A DNA stretch of 64,000 nt from Paracoccaceae bacterium (GTDB taxonomy: Bacteria > Pseudomonadota > Alphaproteobacteria > Rhodobacterales > Rhodobacteraceae). Of the stretch, positions 50,000 to 57,968 are shown one piece after another; the stretch's first letter is position 1; every line of letters begins with the position of its first letter. Position numbers and translations under genes: made by a program. The stretch covers positions 29,683 through 93,682 of the forward strand of contig JASMHC010000010.1 of NCBI GenBank assembly GCA_030750975.1, written 5' to 3'. Below the pieces are notes generated by a model. That model worked only from the letters and a program-made list of their open reading frames with translations. It ran no database searches and was not told the DNA's origin.

Positions 50000-50839
50000 A
50001 TGTTTCAAGCCGAAGATTTGATCGATCTTGAGCGGTATCCGATCCATCGGGACGGACCGGACCGGGATCACTTGCTGGCCGAAATTCGCGCTGACCTTGA
50101 ACGGGACGGCTGTGCTGTACTGAAGGGGTTTCTGACGGCTAAGGCGATCGAGGCGATATCCCAAGAAGCAGACGGCGCGTCAGCAAATGGGCACCGATCA
50201 TTCAATCGCACAAATGTCTATTTCTCGGCGGATGATCCCAGCCTGCCCGAAAGCGATCCGCGCCGACGGTTTTTTGATCGGTCAAATTCGTTCATCGCGG
50301 CCGATAATTTCGAAACCGACGGGCCATTGCGCACGGTTCACGATTTCCCTGCCTTTGATCCGTTCATCCGCGAGTGCTTGCAGGAAGATGCGTTTTTTCG
50401 TTACGCCGATCCGCTGGCCGATGTGATCGTCAACATGGCCGAAGAAGGCAACGGCTTTCCGTGGCATTTCGACACCAACAGCTTCACCGTCACCCTTGCG
50501 ATTCAGAATGCCGATCAGGGGGGAGAGTTTGAATATGCGCCGTGGATTCGTTCGGGCGATGAAAACTATGACGAGGTTAGCCGCGTGCTGGATGAAACCT
50601 CGGATGTGGTGAAATCGCTGACGCTCGAACCGGGCGATTTGCAGTTGTTCCGGGGGCGGTATTCCCTGCACCGCGTGGCCCCGTTGAAGGGTAAGACCCC
50701 CCGGTACGTCGCGATTTTTTCGTATGTGGACATGCCGGATATGGTGGGAAGCCCCGAACGGACCAAACAGCTTTACGGGCGGGTGCTTCCGATCCATCTT
50801 GAGAGGGCCGGAATGCGCAATGACGCCTATCTTGATTGA
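50000..50839 (+). CDS. 2OG-Fe(II) oxygenase (ArpA/HalD-BesD-like family)
   Basis: A 279-residue jelly-roll non-heme iron oxygenase. The metal triad reads H-x-D in WHFDTNSFTVTLAIQN and a distal His in YSLHRV, with an Arg a few residues later (PRYVAIF) for 2-oxoglutarate. The segment GGEFEYAPWIRSGDENYDEV is, as I recall, typical of the family that includes free-amino-acid halogenases such as BesD. Because the Asp ligand is kept (halogenases have Gly), hydroxylation is expected. The substrate may be an amino acid, which is inference. The start at 50000 has a GAGGAGGG ribosome site; an upstream in-frame ATG would add 23 basic residues. Confidence 0.72.
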   Translation: MFQAEDLIDLERYPIHRDGPDRDHLLAEIRADLERDGCAVLKGFLTAKAIEAISQEADGASANGHRSFNRTNVYFSADDPSLPESDPRRRFFDRSNSFIAADNFETDGPLRTVHDFPAFDPFIRECLQEDAFFRYADPLADVIVNMAEEGNGFPWHFDTNSFTVTLAIQNADQGGEFEYAPWIRSGDENYDEVSRVLDETSDVVKSLTLEPGDLQLFRGRYSLHRVAPLKGKTPRYVAIFSYVDMPDMVGSPERTKQLYGRVLPIHLERAGMRNDAYLD

Positions 50840-50853
50840 AAGTGGCGGTGGAA

Positions 50854-50925
50854 GGGGGCGCTGCCCCCGACCAGCCACATGATATGTGGCCGGTCTCCCC
50901 CGAAGTATTTTGAAAAAGATGAAAG
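50854..50925 (-). repeat. Intergenic repeat (AATACTTCGGGGG family), copy C
   Basis: GGGGGC-GCT-GCCCCC (50854-50868) is followed by the paired stretches ACCAGCCACAT / ATGTGGCCGGT and CCCCCGAAGTATTTTGAAAAAGATGAAA. Read on the minus strand it starts three bases past the helicase stop, so it probably ends that transcript and the convergent oxygenase transcript. Confidence 0.75.
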
Positions 50926-50928
50926 GGT

Positions 50929-52287
50929 TTAGCTGGCCATTCTTTCCGAGAAGCTGAGCGCGATGAACTGGGGCATGTGATCACCCATCCCGATGACCTT
51001 GGGACCATCGTCGCCTTTGCCGCGCCCGCGGCGCGGGCGGTTTGCGCTGCGCTCTTGCCGGGTGTCTTTCGGTTTTTCCGCGGTTTCGGCTTTCCCGGGG
51101 TCCGCTGTCTTGGCTTCGCGCTTTTTCGGTTCCGGTTTTTTCACCGGGTTGCCAACGCGCGGGATTTCTTTCTGGATGAGCGCTTCAATCGCCGCCAGCG
51201 CCTTTTCATCGCGCGTTTCGCAAATGGTAAAGGCTTTCCCTTCGCGACCGGCACGGCCGGTGCGGCCGATGCGGTGCACATAATCCTCGGCATGGCCGGG
51301 CACGTCAAAATTGAACACGTGGCTGACGCTGGGAACGTCCAGACCGCGCGCGGCGACGTCCGAAGCAACAAGCAGACGCAAGTCGCCGTCGCGGAAAGCG
51401 TCCAGTGTTTTCATCCGTTGAGACTGGTCCAGATCGCCATGGATTGGTGCGGCGTTATAGCCGTATTTCTTCAGCGATTTGGCGCAAATATCGACATCGG
51501 TCTTACGGTTGCAAAAGATGATCGCGTTGGTGCATTTCTCGCCTTCCAAATCGATGATCGCCCGCAGGACCTTGCGTTTTTCGCTGGCGGCGCGGTCGCG
51601 GCGCGAGGCTTTGAACATCACCACGCCCTGTTCTATCGTCTCGGACGCGGTTGCCTGGCGGGCCACTTCGATCCTGGCCGGGTTTGACAGGAAGGTATTT
51701 GTGATCCGTTCAATCTCTGGCGCCATGGTGGCCGAGAAAAAGAAGGTTTGGCGGGTAAACGGTGTCAGGCTGAAAATACGCTCGATATCGGGGATAAAGC
51801 CCATATCAAGCATCCGGTCAGCTTCGTCCACGACCATGATCTGCACGCCGGTCAGCAACAGCTTGCCACGTTCGAAATGGTCCAGCAGGCGGCCGGGGGT
51901 GGCAATCAGCACATCGACACCCTTGTCGATCAGCGCGTCCTGTTCCTTGAACGAAACGCCGCCGATCAACAGCGCCTTGGTCAGTTTCAGATGCTTGGAA
52001 TAGGTGTCGAAGTTTTCCGCCACCTGAGCCGCCAATTCCCGTGTCGGGCAAAGCACCAGCGAACGCGGCATGCGTGCCCTGGCGCGGCCACGGGCCAGAA
52101 GCGACAGCATTGGCAGCGTAAAACTGGCGGTCTTGCCAGTGCCGGTCTGGGCGATACCCAAAACATCGCGGCCTCCCAATGCGGGCGGGATTGCACCGGC
52201 CTGAATGGGTGTGGGGCTTTCATAGCCCGCCTCGTCAACAGCTTTCAGAACTTTGGGGTTCAGATTCAGATCTGAGAATTTTGTCAT
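50929..52287 (-). CDS. rhlE: DEAD-box RNA helicase (RhlE-like)
   Basis: ATP-dependent RNA helicase of 452 residues. Seen: Q motif with PTPIQ near 26-30, motif I AQTGTGKT (46-53), Ia PTRELAAQ, motif II VDEADRMLDMGF (DEAD), motif III SATM, and motif VI HRIGRTGRAGREG. The C-terminal ~80 residues are basic and low-complexity (KKPEPKKREAK... RPRRGRGKG), a typical RNA-binding tail. RhlE-type helicases act in ribosome assembly and RNA decay, often in the cold. The 209 bases upstream hold no gene; they probably contain its promoter and a long leader. Confidence 0.9.
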   Translation of the reverse strand: MTKFSDLNLNPKVLKAVDEAGYESPTPIQAGAIPPALGGRDVLGIAQTGTGKTASFTLPMLSLLARGRARARMPRSLVLCPTRELAAQVAENFDTYSKHLKLTKALLIGGVSFKEQDALIDKGVDVLIATPGRLLDHFERGKLLLTGVQIMVVDEADRMLDMGFIPDIERIFSLTPFTRQTFFFSATMAPEIERITNTFLSNPARIEVARQATASETIEQGVVMFKASRRDRAASEKRKVLRAIIDLEGEKCTNAIIFCNRKTDVDICAKSLKKYGYNAAPIHGDLDQSQRMKTLDAFRDGDLRLLVASDVAARGLDVPSVSHVFNFDVPGHAEDYVHRIGRTGRAGREGKAFTICETRDEKALAAIEALIQKEIPRVGNPVKKPEPKKREAKTADPGKAETAEKPKDTRQERSANRPRRGRGKGDDGPKVIGMGDHMPQFIALSFSERMAS

Positions 52288-52496
52288 GTGTATCCACAGT
52301 TTGCGGACACATGGCGCCCGCGCGTAACATCAAGGTTGGACCCGGCTGGCCACTTCATAGCGCATTTCGCAACCTTCGCGGACCCTTACAGGATTGGTCC
52401 GGTTTGATCAACAACATGCCATCGCGCCAGAGTTAAAGACGCAGATTGGCCCGTTTGGGTTACCATTTTGCAACGAAATCGCTTGAAAACAGGTGT

Positions 52497-54104
52497 TTAC
52501 ACCATCATTTCCTTGGTCGCGGTCAGCTTTATGTCGGGATAGTCACGCTCGATCCGGTCGATATCCCACTGCAAACGAGTCAGATAGACAATATCGCCGT
52601 CATGGTCATGACTGATATGCTGCTTGTTGGCGTTGACGAATTTGTCGACCGCCTGTTTGTCGCCATTGACCCAGCGGGCGCTGGTGAATTGGCTTTGCTC
52701 GAACCGGACAGGCAATCCGTATTCCAGCTCGATCCGGCTGGCGAGCACTTCGAACTGCAACGCCCCCACGACGCCGACGATAAAGCCCGACCCAAATGCG
52801 GGCTTAAAGACCTTGGCGGCGCCTTCCTCGGCAAATTGCATCAGGGCCTTTTCCAGATGCTTGGCCTTCATCGGATCGCCCGCGCGGCAATTTTGCAGCA
52901 GTTCCGGCGCGAATGATGGAATGCCTGTCACACGAAGTGTTTCGCCCTCGGTCAGGGTGTCCCCGATGCGCAACTGGCCATGGTTCGGGATGCCGATAAT
53001 GTCGCCGGCCCAGGCCTCTTCGGCCAATTCACGGTCCGAGGCGAGGAACAGCACGGGGTTCGAAACCGCCATCGGCTTTTTCGTCCGCACATGGGTCAGC
53101 TTCATCCCGCGTTTGAAATGTCCCGAGGCCAGCCGCATGAAGGCCACCCGGTCGCGGTGCTTTGGGTCCATGTTTGCCTGAACCTTAAACACGTAGCCCA
53201 TGACCTTTTTCTCTTCCGGCGCAATCGCGCGGGGCGAGGCCGCCTGAACCTGTGGCTCTGGTCCGTAAGACCCGATCCCGTCCATCAACTCTTTCACCCC
53301 GAACGAATTGATCGCCGAACCGAACCAGATCGGCGTCATATGCCCTTCGAGCACTGATTGCGGATCAAGCTGGGGCAGCAATTCCCTGGCCATCTCAACC
53401 TCTTCCACCAGCTTTTCCAGAAGATGCGCGGGCACATGCTCGGCCAATGCTGGGTCATCCAGACCGTCGATCTTGATCGATTCAGCCACGCGGTTCCGGT
53501 CGGCGCGATCCATCAGCTCGAGCCGGTCGTTCAGCATGTCGTAGCAGCCCATGAATTCTGACCCGACACCAATCGGCCAGCTGGCAGGGGTTACATCGAT
53601 GGCCAGGTTTTCCTGAATTTCGTCGATGATATCGAAAGTATCGCGGCTTTCGCGGTCCATCTTGTTACAGAAGGTCAGGATTGGAAGATCGCGCAGGCGG
53701 CAGACCTCGAACAGTTTGCGGGTCTGGCTTTCCACGCCCTTCGCCCCGTCGATCACCATCACCGCCGCATCCACGGCCGTCAGCGTGCGATAGGTGTCTT
53801 CCGAAAAGTCCGAGTGGCCCGGCGTGTCCACCAGATTGAAGCGGAACTCTTTGAAGTCGAACGACATGGCCGAGGCGGAAACCGAAATGCCGCGATCCTT
53901 CTCCATCTGCATGAAGTCCGAGCGGGTCCGACGTGCCTCGCCCTTCGCACGTACCTGACCGGCCATCTGAATAGCACCGCCGAAAAGCAGGAACTTTTCG
54001 GTCAGCGTCGTCTTGCCGGCGTCGGGATGCGAGATGATAGCAAAGGTCCGGCGGCGGGCAATCTCGGGCGGCAATTCGGGGCGGTTTGAGGTCGTGTCCA
54101 ACAT
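52497..54104 (-). CDS. prfC: Peptide chain release factor 3
   Basis: Translational GTPase (535 residues) that removes RF1/RF2 from the ribosome after termination. G1 is SHPDAGKT at 25-32, switch region RGISVSASAMSF, G3 DTPGHSDFSEDTYRTL, G4 FCNKMD. RF3-specific segments such as GGAIQMAGQVRAK and the C-terminal GFIVGVVGALQFEVLASRIE are present. The start at 54104 fits the family; 12 further in-frame upstream codons are unlikely. Confidence 0.95.
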   Translation of the reverse strand: MLDTTSNRPELPPEIARRRTFAIISHPDAGKTTLTEKFLLFGGAIQMAGQVRAKGEARRTRSDFMQMEKDRGISVSASAMSFDFKEFRFNLVDTPGHSDFSEDTYRTLTAVDAAVMVIDGAKGVESQTRKLFEVCRLRDLPILTFCNKMDRESRDTFDIIDEIQENLAIDVTPASWPIGVGSEFMGCYDMLNDRLELMDRADRNRVAESIKIDGLDDPALAEHVPAHLLEKLVEEVEMARELLPQLDPQSVLEGHMTPIWFGSAINSFGVKELMDGIGSYGPEPQVQAASPRAIAPEEKKVMGYVFKVQANMDPKHRDRVAFMRLASGHFKRGMKLTHVRTKKPMAVSNPVLFLASDRELAEEAWAGDIIGIPNHGQLRIGDTLTEGETLRVTGIPSFAPELLQNCRAGDPMKAKHLEKALMQFAEEGAAKVFKPAFGSGFIVGVVGALQFEVLASRIELEYGLPVRFEQSQFTSARWVNGDKQAVDKFVNANKQHISHDHDGDIVYLTRLQWDIDRIERDYPDIKLTATKEMMV

Positions 54105-54143
54105 GGGGATGCCTATAGTGGGGCGGGGGTTTTGGCGCAAGCG

Positions 54144-54177
54144 GGCAAAGAAAAAGGGGCCCGCGACAGGCCCCTTT
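54144..54177 (-). terminator. Terminator of the Bax-inhibitor-1 gene
   Basis: Read on the minus strand, AAAGGGGCC (54177-54169) pairs perfectly with GGCCCCTTT (54161-54153) across a seven-base loop and is followed by TTCTTT. It lies 22 bases after the Bax-inhibitor gene stop. Confidence 0.8.
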
Positions 54178-54198
54178 GAAATCCGTGATCCGGCGGTG

Positions 54199-54999
54199 TT
54201 ATTCCTGAGACCCCAGGAACATCAGCAGGAACTGGAACATGTTCAGGAAGTTGATGTAGAGGCTCAGCGAACCGTCAATGGCAGCTTTGTCCAGCCATTC
54301 CTGATCGCCATGCGCCGCATGTGCAACATAGTCTGACTTCAGACGCTGCGTATCAAAGGCGGTCAGACCGGCGAAGATCAGAACACCAATCGCCGAGATC
54401 GCCATCATCATGACGCCCGATTGCAGGAACATGTTGACGATAATCGCCACCAGCAGACCTATCACACCCATCATCAGGAAGGTGCCCATGCCCGACAGAT
54501 CGCGCTTGGTGGTATAGCCGTAAAGGCTGAGACCAGCGAAGGCGATTGCCGTCACAAGGAAGGTCTGCACGATCGAGAAATCGGTGTAGACAAGGAAGAT
54601 CGAGCTTAGCGAAACACCGATCAGCGATGCGAAGACGAAGAACGCGAACTGCGCCATCGCCGCGCTGGCATTACGCAGAACCGCGCCCCAGCCGAAAAAG
54701 ATGAACGCGAGCGGTGCAAACATTACAACAAAGCGCAGCGGCGAGGTGTAGATCAGTGCGCCAAGGCCGCTAAGATATTCACCCGGGCGGACCATCATCA
54801 GTTGACCATCGGCATTTACCGCAGCCGATGTGGCATCGCCTGTCACGGCAAGGCCCGCAATCGCCCAGGCGGCGGCCGCTGTGATCAGCATGCCGACGGA
54901 CATGGTGCCGTAGACCTTGTTCATATGGGCGCGCAGACCCTCGTCAATCTGGGCGGCGGTACGTACACCAGCGTTCCGGATTGTGTTGTATTCAGACAT
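54199..54999 (-). CDS. Bax inhibitor-1/YccA family membrane protein
   Basis: A 266-residue protein with about seven transmembrane helices, matching the BI-1 (TMBIM/YccA) family: an N-terminal cytosolic stretch YNTIRNAGVRTAAQIDEGLRAHMNKVYGTMSVG, then helices with GLGALIYTSPLRFVVMFAPL, and the C-terminal FAGLTAFDTQRLKSDYVAHA holding the conserved Asp/Asp pH-sensing region. Known members leak calcium or interact with membrane proteases; bacterial roles vary. The start at 54999 has a GGAGGGA ribosome site. Two large hairpins lie just upstream, between it and the DUF1127 gene. Confidence 0.88.
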   Translation of the reverse strand: MSEYNTIRNAGVRTAAQIDEGLRAHMNKVYGTMSVGMLITAAAAWAIAGLAVTGDATSAAVNADGQLMMVRPGEYLSGLGALIYTSPLRFVVMFAPLAFIFFGWGAVLRNASAAMAQFAFFVFASLIGVSLSSIFLVYTDFSIVQTFLVTAIAFAGLSLYGYTTKRDLSGMGTFLMMGVIGLLVAIIVNMFLQSGVMMMAISAIGVLIFAGLTAFDTQRLKSDYVAHAAHGDQEWLDKAAIDGSLSLYINFLNMFQFLLMFLGSQE

Positions 55000-55029
55000 T
55001 TCGTCCCTCCAAAAACCCAAAAGACACAG

Positions 55030-55075
55030 CTGCCAAACCAGTTTGGCAGTGTTCCTGCCAGATATTGGCAGGAAC
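55030..55075 (-). promoter_or_regulatory. Tandem hairpins in the leader of the Bax-inhibitor-1 gene
   Basis: CTGCCAAAC-CA-GTTTGGCAG (55030-55049) and GTTCCTGCCA-GATAT-TGGCAGGAAC (55051-55075) are both perfect inverted repeats. TGGCAG at 55044-55049 can alternatively pair with CTGCCA at 55055-55060, so the two hairpins compete with a third. They lie between the DUF1127 stop and the BI-1 ribosome site. Confidence 0.55.
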
Positions 55076-55101
55076 GGCCTGTTTTTCAAGGGGCGATTTG
55101 A

Positions 55102-55329
55102 TCACTTATGCCAGTGAACCGGCGCATCCCATACAGGGCGGGCGCTTTCGGTTTCCGCTTCATCGGCGGTTACGCCGATATCAGCAAGGGCATAGGCGTC
55201 CAGTTCGGCCAACGCGCGGCGCTGGCGGCGCAATTCAGCCATTTCATTCAGACGGGTAAAAATCGAAAAGCCGGTCACGCGGGTCAATCCCGCAAGGAAG
55301 GTTGCGCTGGCGGCAGGTGCGTAGGACAT
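55102..55329 (-). CDS. DUF1127 small protein
   Basis: A 75-residue protein whose central part RLNEMAELRRQRRALAELDAYALADIGVTADEAETESARPVWD is the DUF1127 signature (Arg-rich helix, then LADIG and a terminal aromatic segment). Such small proteins respond to phosphate, light or oxidative stress, and in Rhodobacter a DUF1127 protein binds RNA. AAGGAAA ribosome site. It is divergent from the LysR gene across 120 bases, which suggests LysR control; it may be cotranscribed with the BI-1 gene. Confidence 0.82.
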   Translation of the reverse strand: MSYAPAASATFLAGLTRVTGFSIFTRLNEMAELRRQRRALAELDAYALADIGVTADEAETESARPVWDAPVHWHK

Positions 55330-55366
55330 GTCGTTTCCTTTCAGAATTGTGATGTGTTGCGTTGTT

Positions 55367-55385
55367 TCATCAGAATGCTTGATCA
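55367..55385. promoter_or_regulatory. Imperfect inverted repeat, possible LysR-type binding site
   Basis: TCATCA-N7-TGATCA (one mismatch) lies in the 120-base divergent gap between the DUF1127 and LysR genes. An A+T-rich TTTAATTAATAA follows. LysR regulators commonly bind such dyads between divergent genes; this is inferred from position only. Confidence 0.35.
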
Positions 55386-55449
55386 TATGGCATAGTTTAA
55401 TTAATAACGGAAACGAATGTTTGTTGGGTGCTTCATCAAGGATTGTGAT

Positions 55450-56319
55450 ATGAGCAGAAATCTGGATATGACCGCTTTGCGCTCGTTTGTGGCGGTTGCC
55501 GAAGCCGGGGGCGTAACCCGCGCCGCAGGGCGGCTGAACCTGACCCAATCGGCGGTGTCGATGCAGCTTAAGCGGCTCGAGGAAAGCCTTGGTGTTTCGC
55601 TTCTGTCCCGCTCGACCCGGCGGGTGGCTCCGACTGCGGCGGGGGACAAGCTACTGTCCTATGCGCGCAGCATGTTGCGTTTGAATGATGAAGCGGTGGC
55701 CCAAATGAACATCTCGGCCGACGCGGGCGAGATCGTGTTGGGCATTCCGGTCGATATTCTTGATCCGGTTATCCCGCAGGTGTTGCGCCGGTTTCGGTCA
55801 GAGTTTCCGATGATACGGGTGCAGATGCTGACGGAAAACACCATGTCGCTGAAACAGGCCTTTGCCCATGGCGATTGTCATATGACACTCGCGACCGAGC
55901 AGGGTTGCGACAGCAATGGGCGCACCATTGCCGAATTGCCGATGGTCTGGGTTGGTGCCGCCGATGGCCATGCCTGGCAGTCCGAAACCATTCCTCTTGC
56001 GGTAGGCAGACAATGCCTGTTCCGGCCCTACGCGGTGAAGGAACTGGACAAGATGAACATCCCCTGGGAAATCGTGCTCGAAGCAGCCGGGCATCGCGCG
56101 ATCGAGGCCGCTGTTGCCGCCGATCTGGCAATTCACGTGCTTTTGAAAGGCACCAACCCGCCAAGGTTCGAGGTTGTTGACCACAAAGGGGAACTGCCGC
56201 AGCTGGGCACCTGGCAGATCAACCTGTATCGCGACCGCAACCAATGGTCCGCTCCGCTTGACCGGCTGGAAGAGCTTCTGGCCGAAGGGTTCGCAGAAAT
56301 TCAAACCTCAGGCGTCTGA
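55450..56319 (+). CDS. LysR-family transcriptional regulator
   Basis: A 289-residue LysR-type regulator. The N-terminal winged HTH is LDMTALRSFVAVAEAGGVTRAAGRLNLTQSAVSMQLKRLEESLGVSLLSRSTRRVAPTAAG; the remainder is the effector-binding domain. The ligand is unknown. It is divergent from the DUF1127 gene, and its stop overlaps the convergent oxidoreductase gene by 12 bases. The start at 55450 was chosen because the preceding ten codons do not fit the family. Confidence 0.9.
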   Translation: MSRNLDMTALRSFVAVAEAGGVTRAAGRLNLTQSAVSMQLKRLEESLGVSLLSRSTRRVAPTAAGDKLLSYARSMLRLNDEAVAQMNISADAGEIVLGIPVDILDPVIPQVLRRFRSEFPMIRVQMLTENTMSLKQAFAHGDCHMTLATEQGCDSNGRTIAELPMVWVGAADGHAWQSETIPLAVGRQCLFRPYAVKELDKMNIPWEIVLEAAGHRAIEAAVAADLAIHVLLKGTNPPRFEVVDHKGELPQLGTWQINLYRDRNQWSAPLDRLEELLAEGFAEIQTSGV

Positions 56320-57276
56320 GACCCTGATCACGATTTTTCCCGTGGATTTCCTCTCTTTTAACAACCGCAACCCTTCGGCGGCCTGATCAAATGGCAGGAC
56401 GTGGCTGACATGCGGACGCAGCTTGCCCTCGCTGTGCCATAGCATCAGCTGGGCCATGCTGTCGGTCAGCGCCTTTGGGTTGAATTTCAAATAGCCACCC
56501 CAATAAAAGCCGATCACCGTGATGTTTTTGACCAGCATATGGTTCAGCTTCGGTTCGGGCACCTGTCCGCCCGCAAAACCGATGGTCAGAATGCGTGCAT
56601 CCGGATTGCAGGCGCGGAAGGCATCCATGAACAGATCACCCCCCACCGGATCATAGACCACATCCGCCCCGCCAAGGGCTTTGACGGTATCGCGAATATT
56701 ATCCGTCTCGGTGTCGAGCACGTGATCCGCGCCCGCGGCCTTGGCGACGGCAAGCTTGTCCGCCCCCCGCGCGCAGGCAATGACATTGGCCCCCATGACC
56801 TTGCCGATTTCCACCGCGGTCAGGCCAACCCCGCCAGCCGCACCCAGCACGACAAGATTTTCACCGGGCTGCAACCGGGCACGGTGGGCATAGGCAAGGT
56901 GACTGGTGCCGTAGGCCACCTGAAACCCCGCCGCGATTTCATCGCTCATCGAATCGGGCACAACCACCGCGCGTTCTGCGGGGAAGACGCCGTATTCAGC
57001 CAAGCCCCCGCTGCCGCCGAAAATGGCCACTCTGGTCCCGATGGCCGGACCATCCGTATCAGGGCCAAGGGCCTCGACAATGCCCGCAACCTCAAGGCCC
57101 AGTGTAAACGGCGCTTCTGGCGTTTCCTGATACTGACCTTTGATCATTAACAGATCGGCAAAGTTAAGACCGCAGGCTGTGATTCGCACGAGAATTTCAC
57201 CAGGACCGGGTACGGGGCAGGGGATTTCCGTTAACAGCGGCTGTTGACCGGAGGATGTGACCTGAAAGGCTCTCAT
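56308..57276 (-). CDS. NADPH:quinone oxidoreductase-like MDR protein
   Basis: A 322-residue zinc-free medium-chain dehydrogenase/reductase of the quinone-oxidoreductase (zeta-crystallin) type. Seen: CGLNFADLLMIKGQYQ, LGLEVAGIVEALG, the NADPH-binding VVLGAAGGVGLTAVEIGKVMGA and the YDPVGGDLF segment. It probably reduces quinones or enoyl substrates with NADPH in the cytoplasm. The start at 57276 matches the family (MRAFQVTS). Confidence 0.85.
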   Translation of the reverse strand: MRAFQVTSSGQQPLLTEIPCPVPGPGEILVRITACGLNFADLLMIKGQYQETPEAPFTLGLEVAGIVEALGPDTDGPAIGTRVAIFGGSGGLAEYGVFPAERAVVVPDSMSDEIAAGFQVAYGTSHLAYAHRARLQPGENLVVLGAAGGVGLTAVEIGKVMGANVIACARGADKLAVAKAAGADHVLDTETDNIRDTVKALGGADVVYDPVGGDLFMDAFRACNPDARILTIGFAGGQVPEPKLNHMLVKNITVIGFYWGGYLKFNPKALTDSMAQLMLWHSEGKLRPHVSHVLPFDQAAEGLRLLKERKSTGKIVIRVSDA

Positions 57277-57452
57277 TGGGCTGGATCTCGTAGAATCGGC
57301 AGAAATATTAAGTATTTCGGACATCTAATATGAGGGATCGCCGGAAAAATTAAGTGATTCTCCTTAAAATTGTTCACCAAATATTAATAAAACCTAATGA
57401 CGAAAACCTCTGCTTGATTTTAGACCTAAACCGAGTAGTCTAGATAATCATG

Positions 57453-57537
57453 TCGCCCCATGTGATGTTTCGGGCAGGTATCCCAAAAGTTTACCACTTA
57501 CGGACAAGGATACTTAGTGGGGCGAAGCAAGTAAACT
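57453..57537 (+). promoter_or_regulatory. Structured leader of the XRE gene with alternative pairings
   Basis: AGTTTAC (57488-57494) pairs with GTAAACT (57531-57537), enclosing CCACT (57494-57498) with AGTGG (57516-57520). Alternatively TCGCCCCA (57453-57460) pairs with TGGGGCGA (57518-57525), which excludes the inner pairing. The downstream stem ends one to two bases before the AAGGAG ribosome site of the XRE gene, so pairing could control translation. Confidence 0.5.
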
Positions 57538-57550
57538 AAAGGAGCCTAAA

Positions 57551-57919
57551 ATGGCACATCCTGTGGATGTTCACGTTGGCAAGCGCGTCCGTCACCGGCG
57601 CTGGCTTGTTGGCATGACACAACAACAACTGGCCGAAAAGGTCGGTATCAAGTTCCAGCAGATTCAAAAGTACGAAACCGGTGCGAACCGGATCAGTGCG
57701 TCGCGTCTTTGGGACATATCAGAAGCTATGGACGTTCCTGTGTCTTTCTTCTTTGAAGGTCTGGATGACGGTGCCCAGACGGGCGCTGACGCACAGGTAC
57801 CAGCTGATCTTCTTGGGGATAAAGAAGCGCTGGATCTGATCCGGTCGTATTATGCGATCCCGGAAAACCAGCGCCGCCGCCTGTTCGAACTGGCGCGTGT
57901 TCTCAGCGACGTTGCTTGA
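57551..57919 (+). CDS. XRE-family helix-turn-helix regulator
   Basis: A 122-residue protein with an N-terminal Cro/C1-type HTH: HVGKRVRHRRWLVGMTQQQLAEKVGIKFQQIQKYETGANRISASRLWDISEAMDVPVSFFFEG (residues 8-70). The C-terminal part is helical (LDLIRSYYAIPENQRRRLFELARVLSDV). This type is common in alphaproteobacteria, often as one of several paralogues; the targets are unknown. AAGGAG ribosome site seven bases upstream, behind a leader with strong inverted repeats. The hisN gene follows after 49 bases. Confidence 0.88.
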   Translation: MAHPVDVHVGKRVRHRRWLVGMTQQQLAEKVGIKFQQIQKYETGANRISASRLWDISEAMDVPVSFFFEGLDDGAQTGADAQVPADLLGDKEALDLIRSYYAIPENQRRRLFELARVLSDVA

Positions 57920-57968
57920 GTTTTACGCCCTTCTGCTTTAGCGCAGTGCAAAGCTGAAGGAGAAGGGC

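Noticed and set aside
54999..55101. CcsR-type small RNAs downstream of the DUF1127 gene, as known in Rhodobacter
   Set aside because: The hallmark CCTCCTCCC motifs are absent on the transcribed strand; only the two TGCCA/TGGCA hairpins are present.
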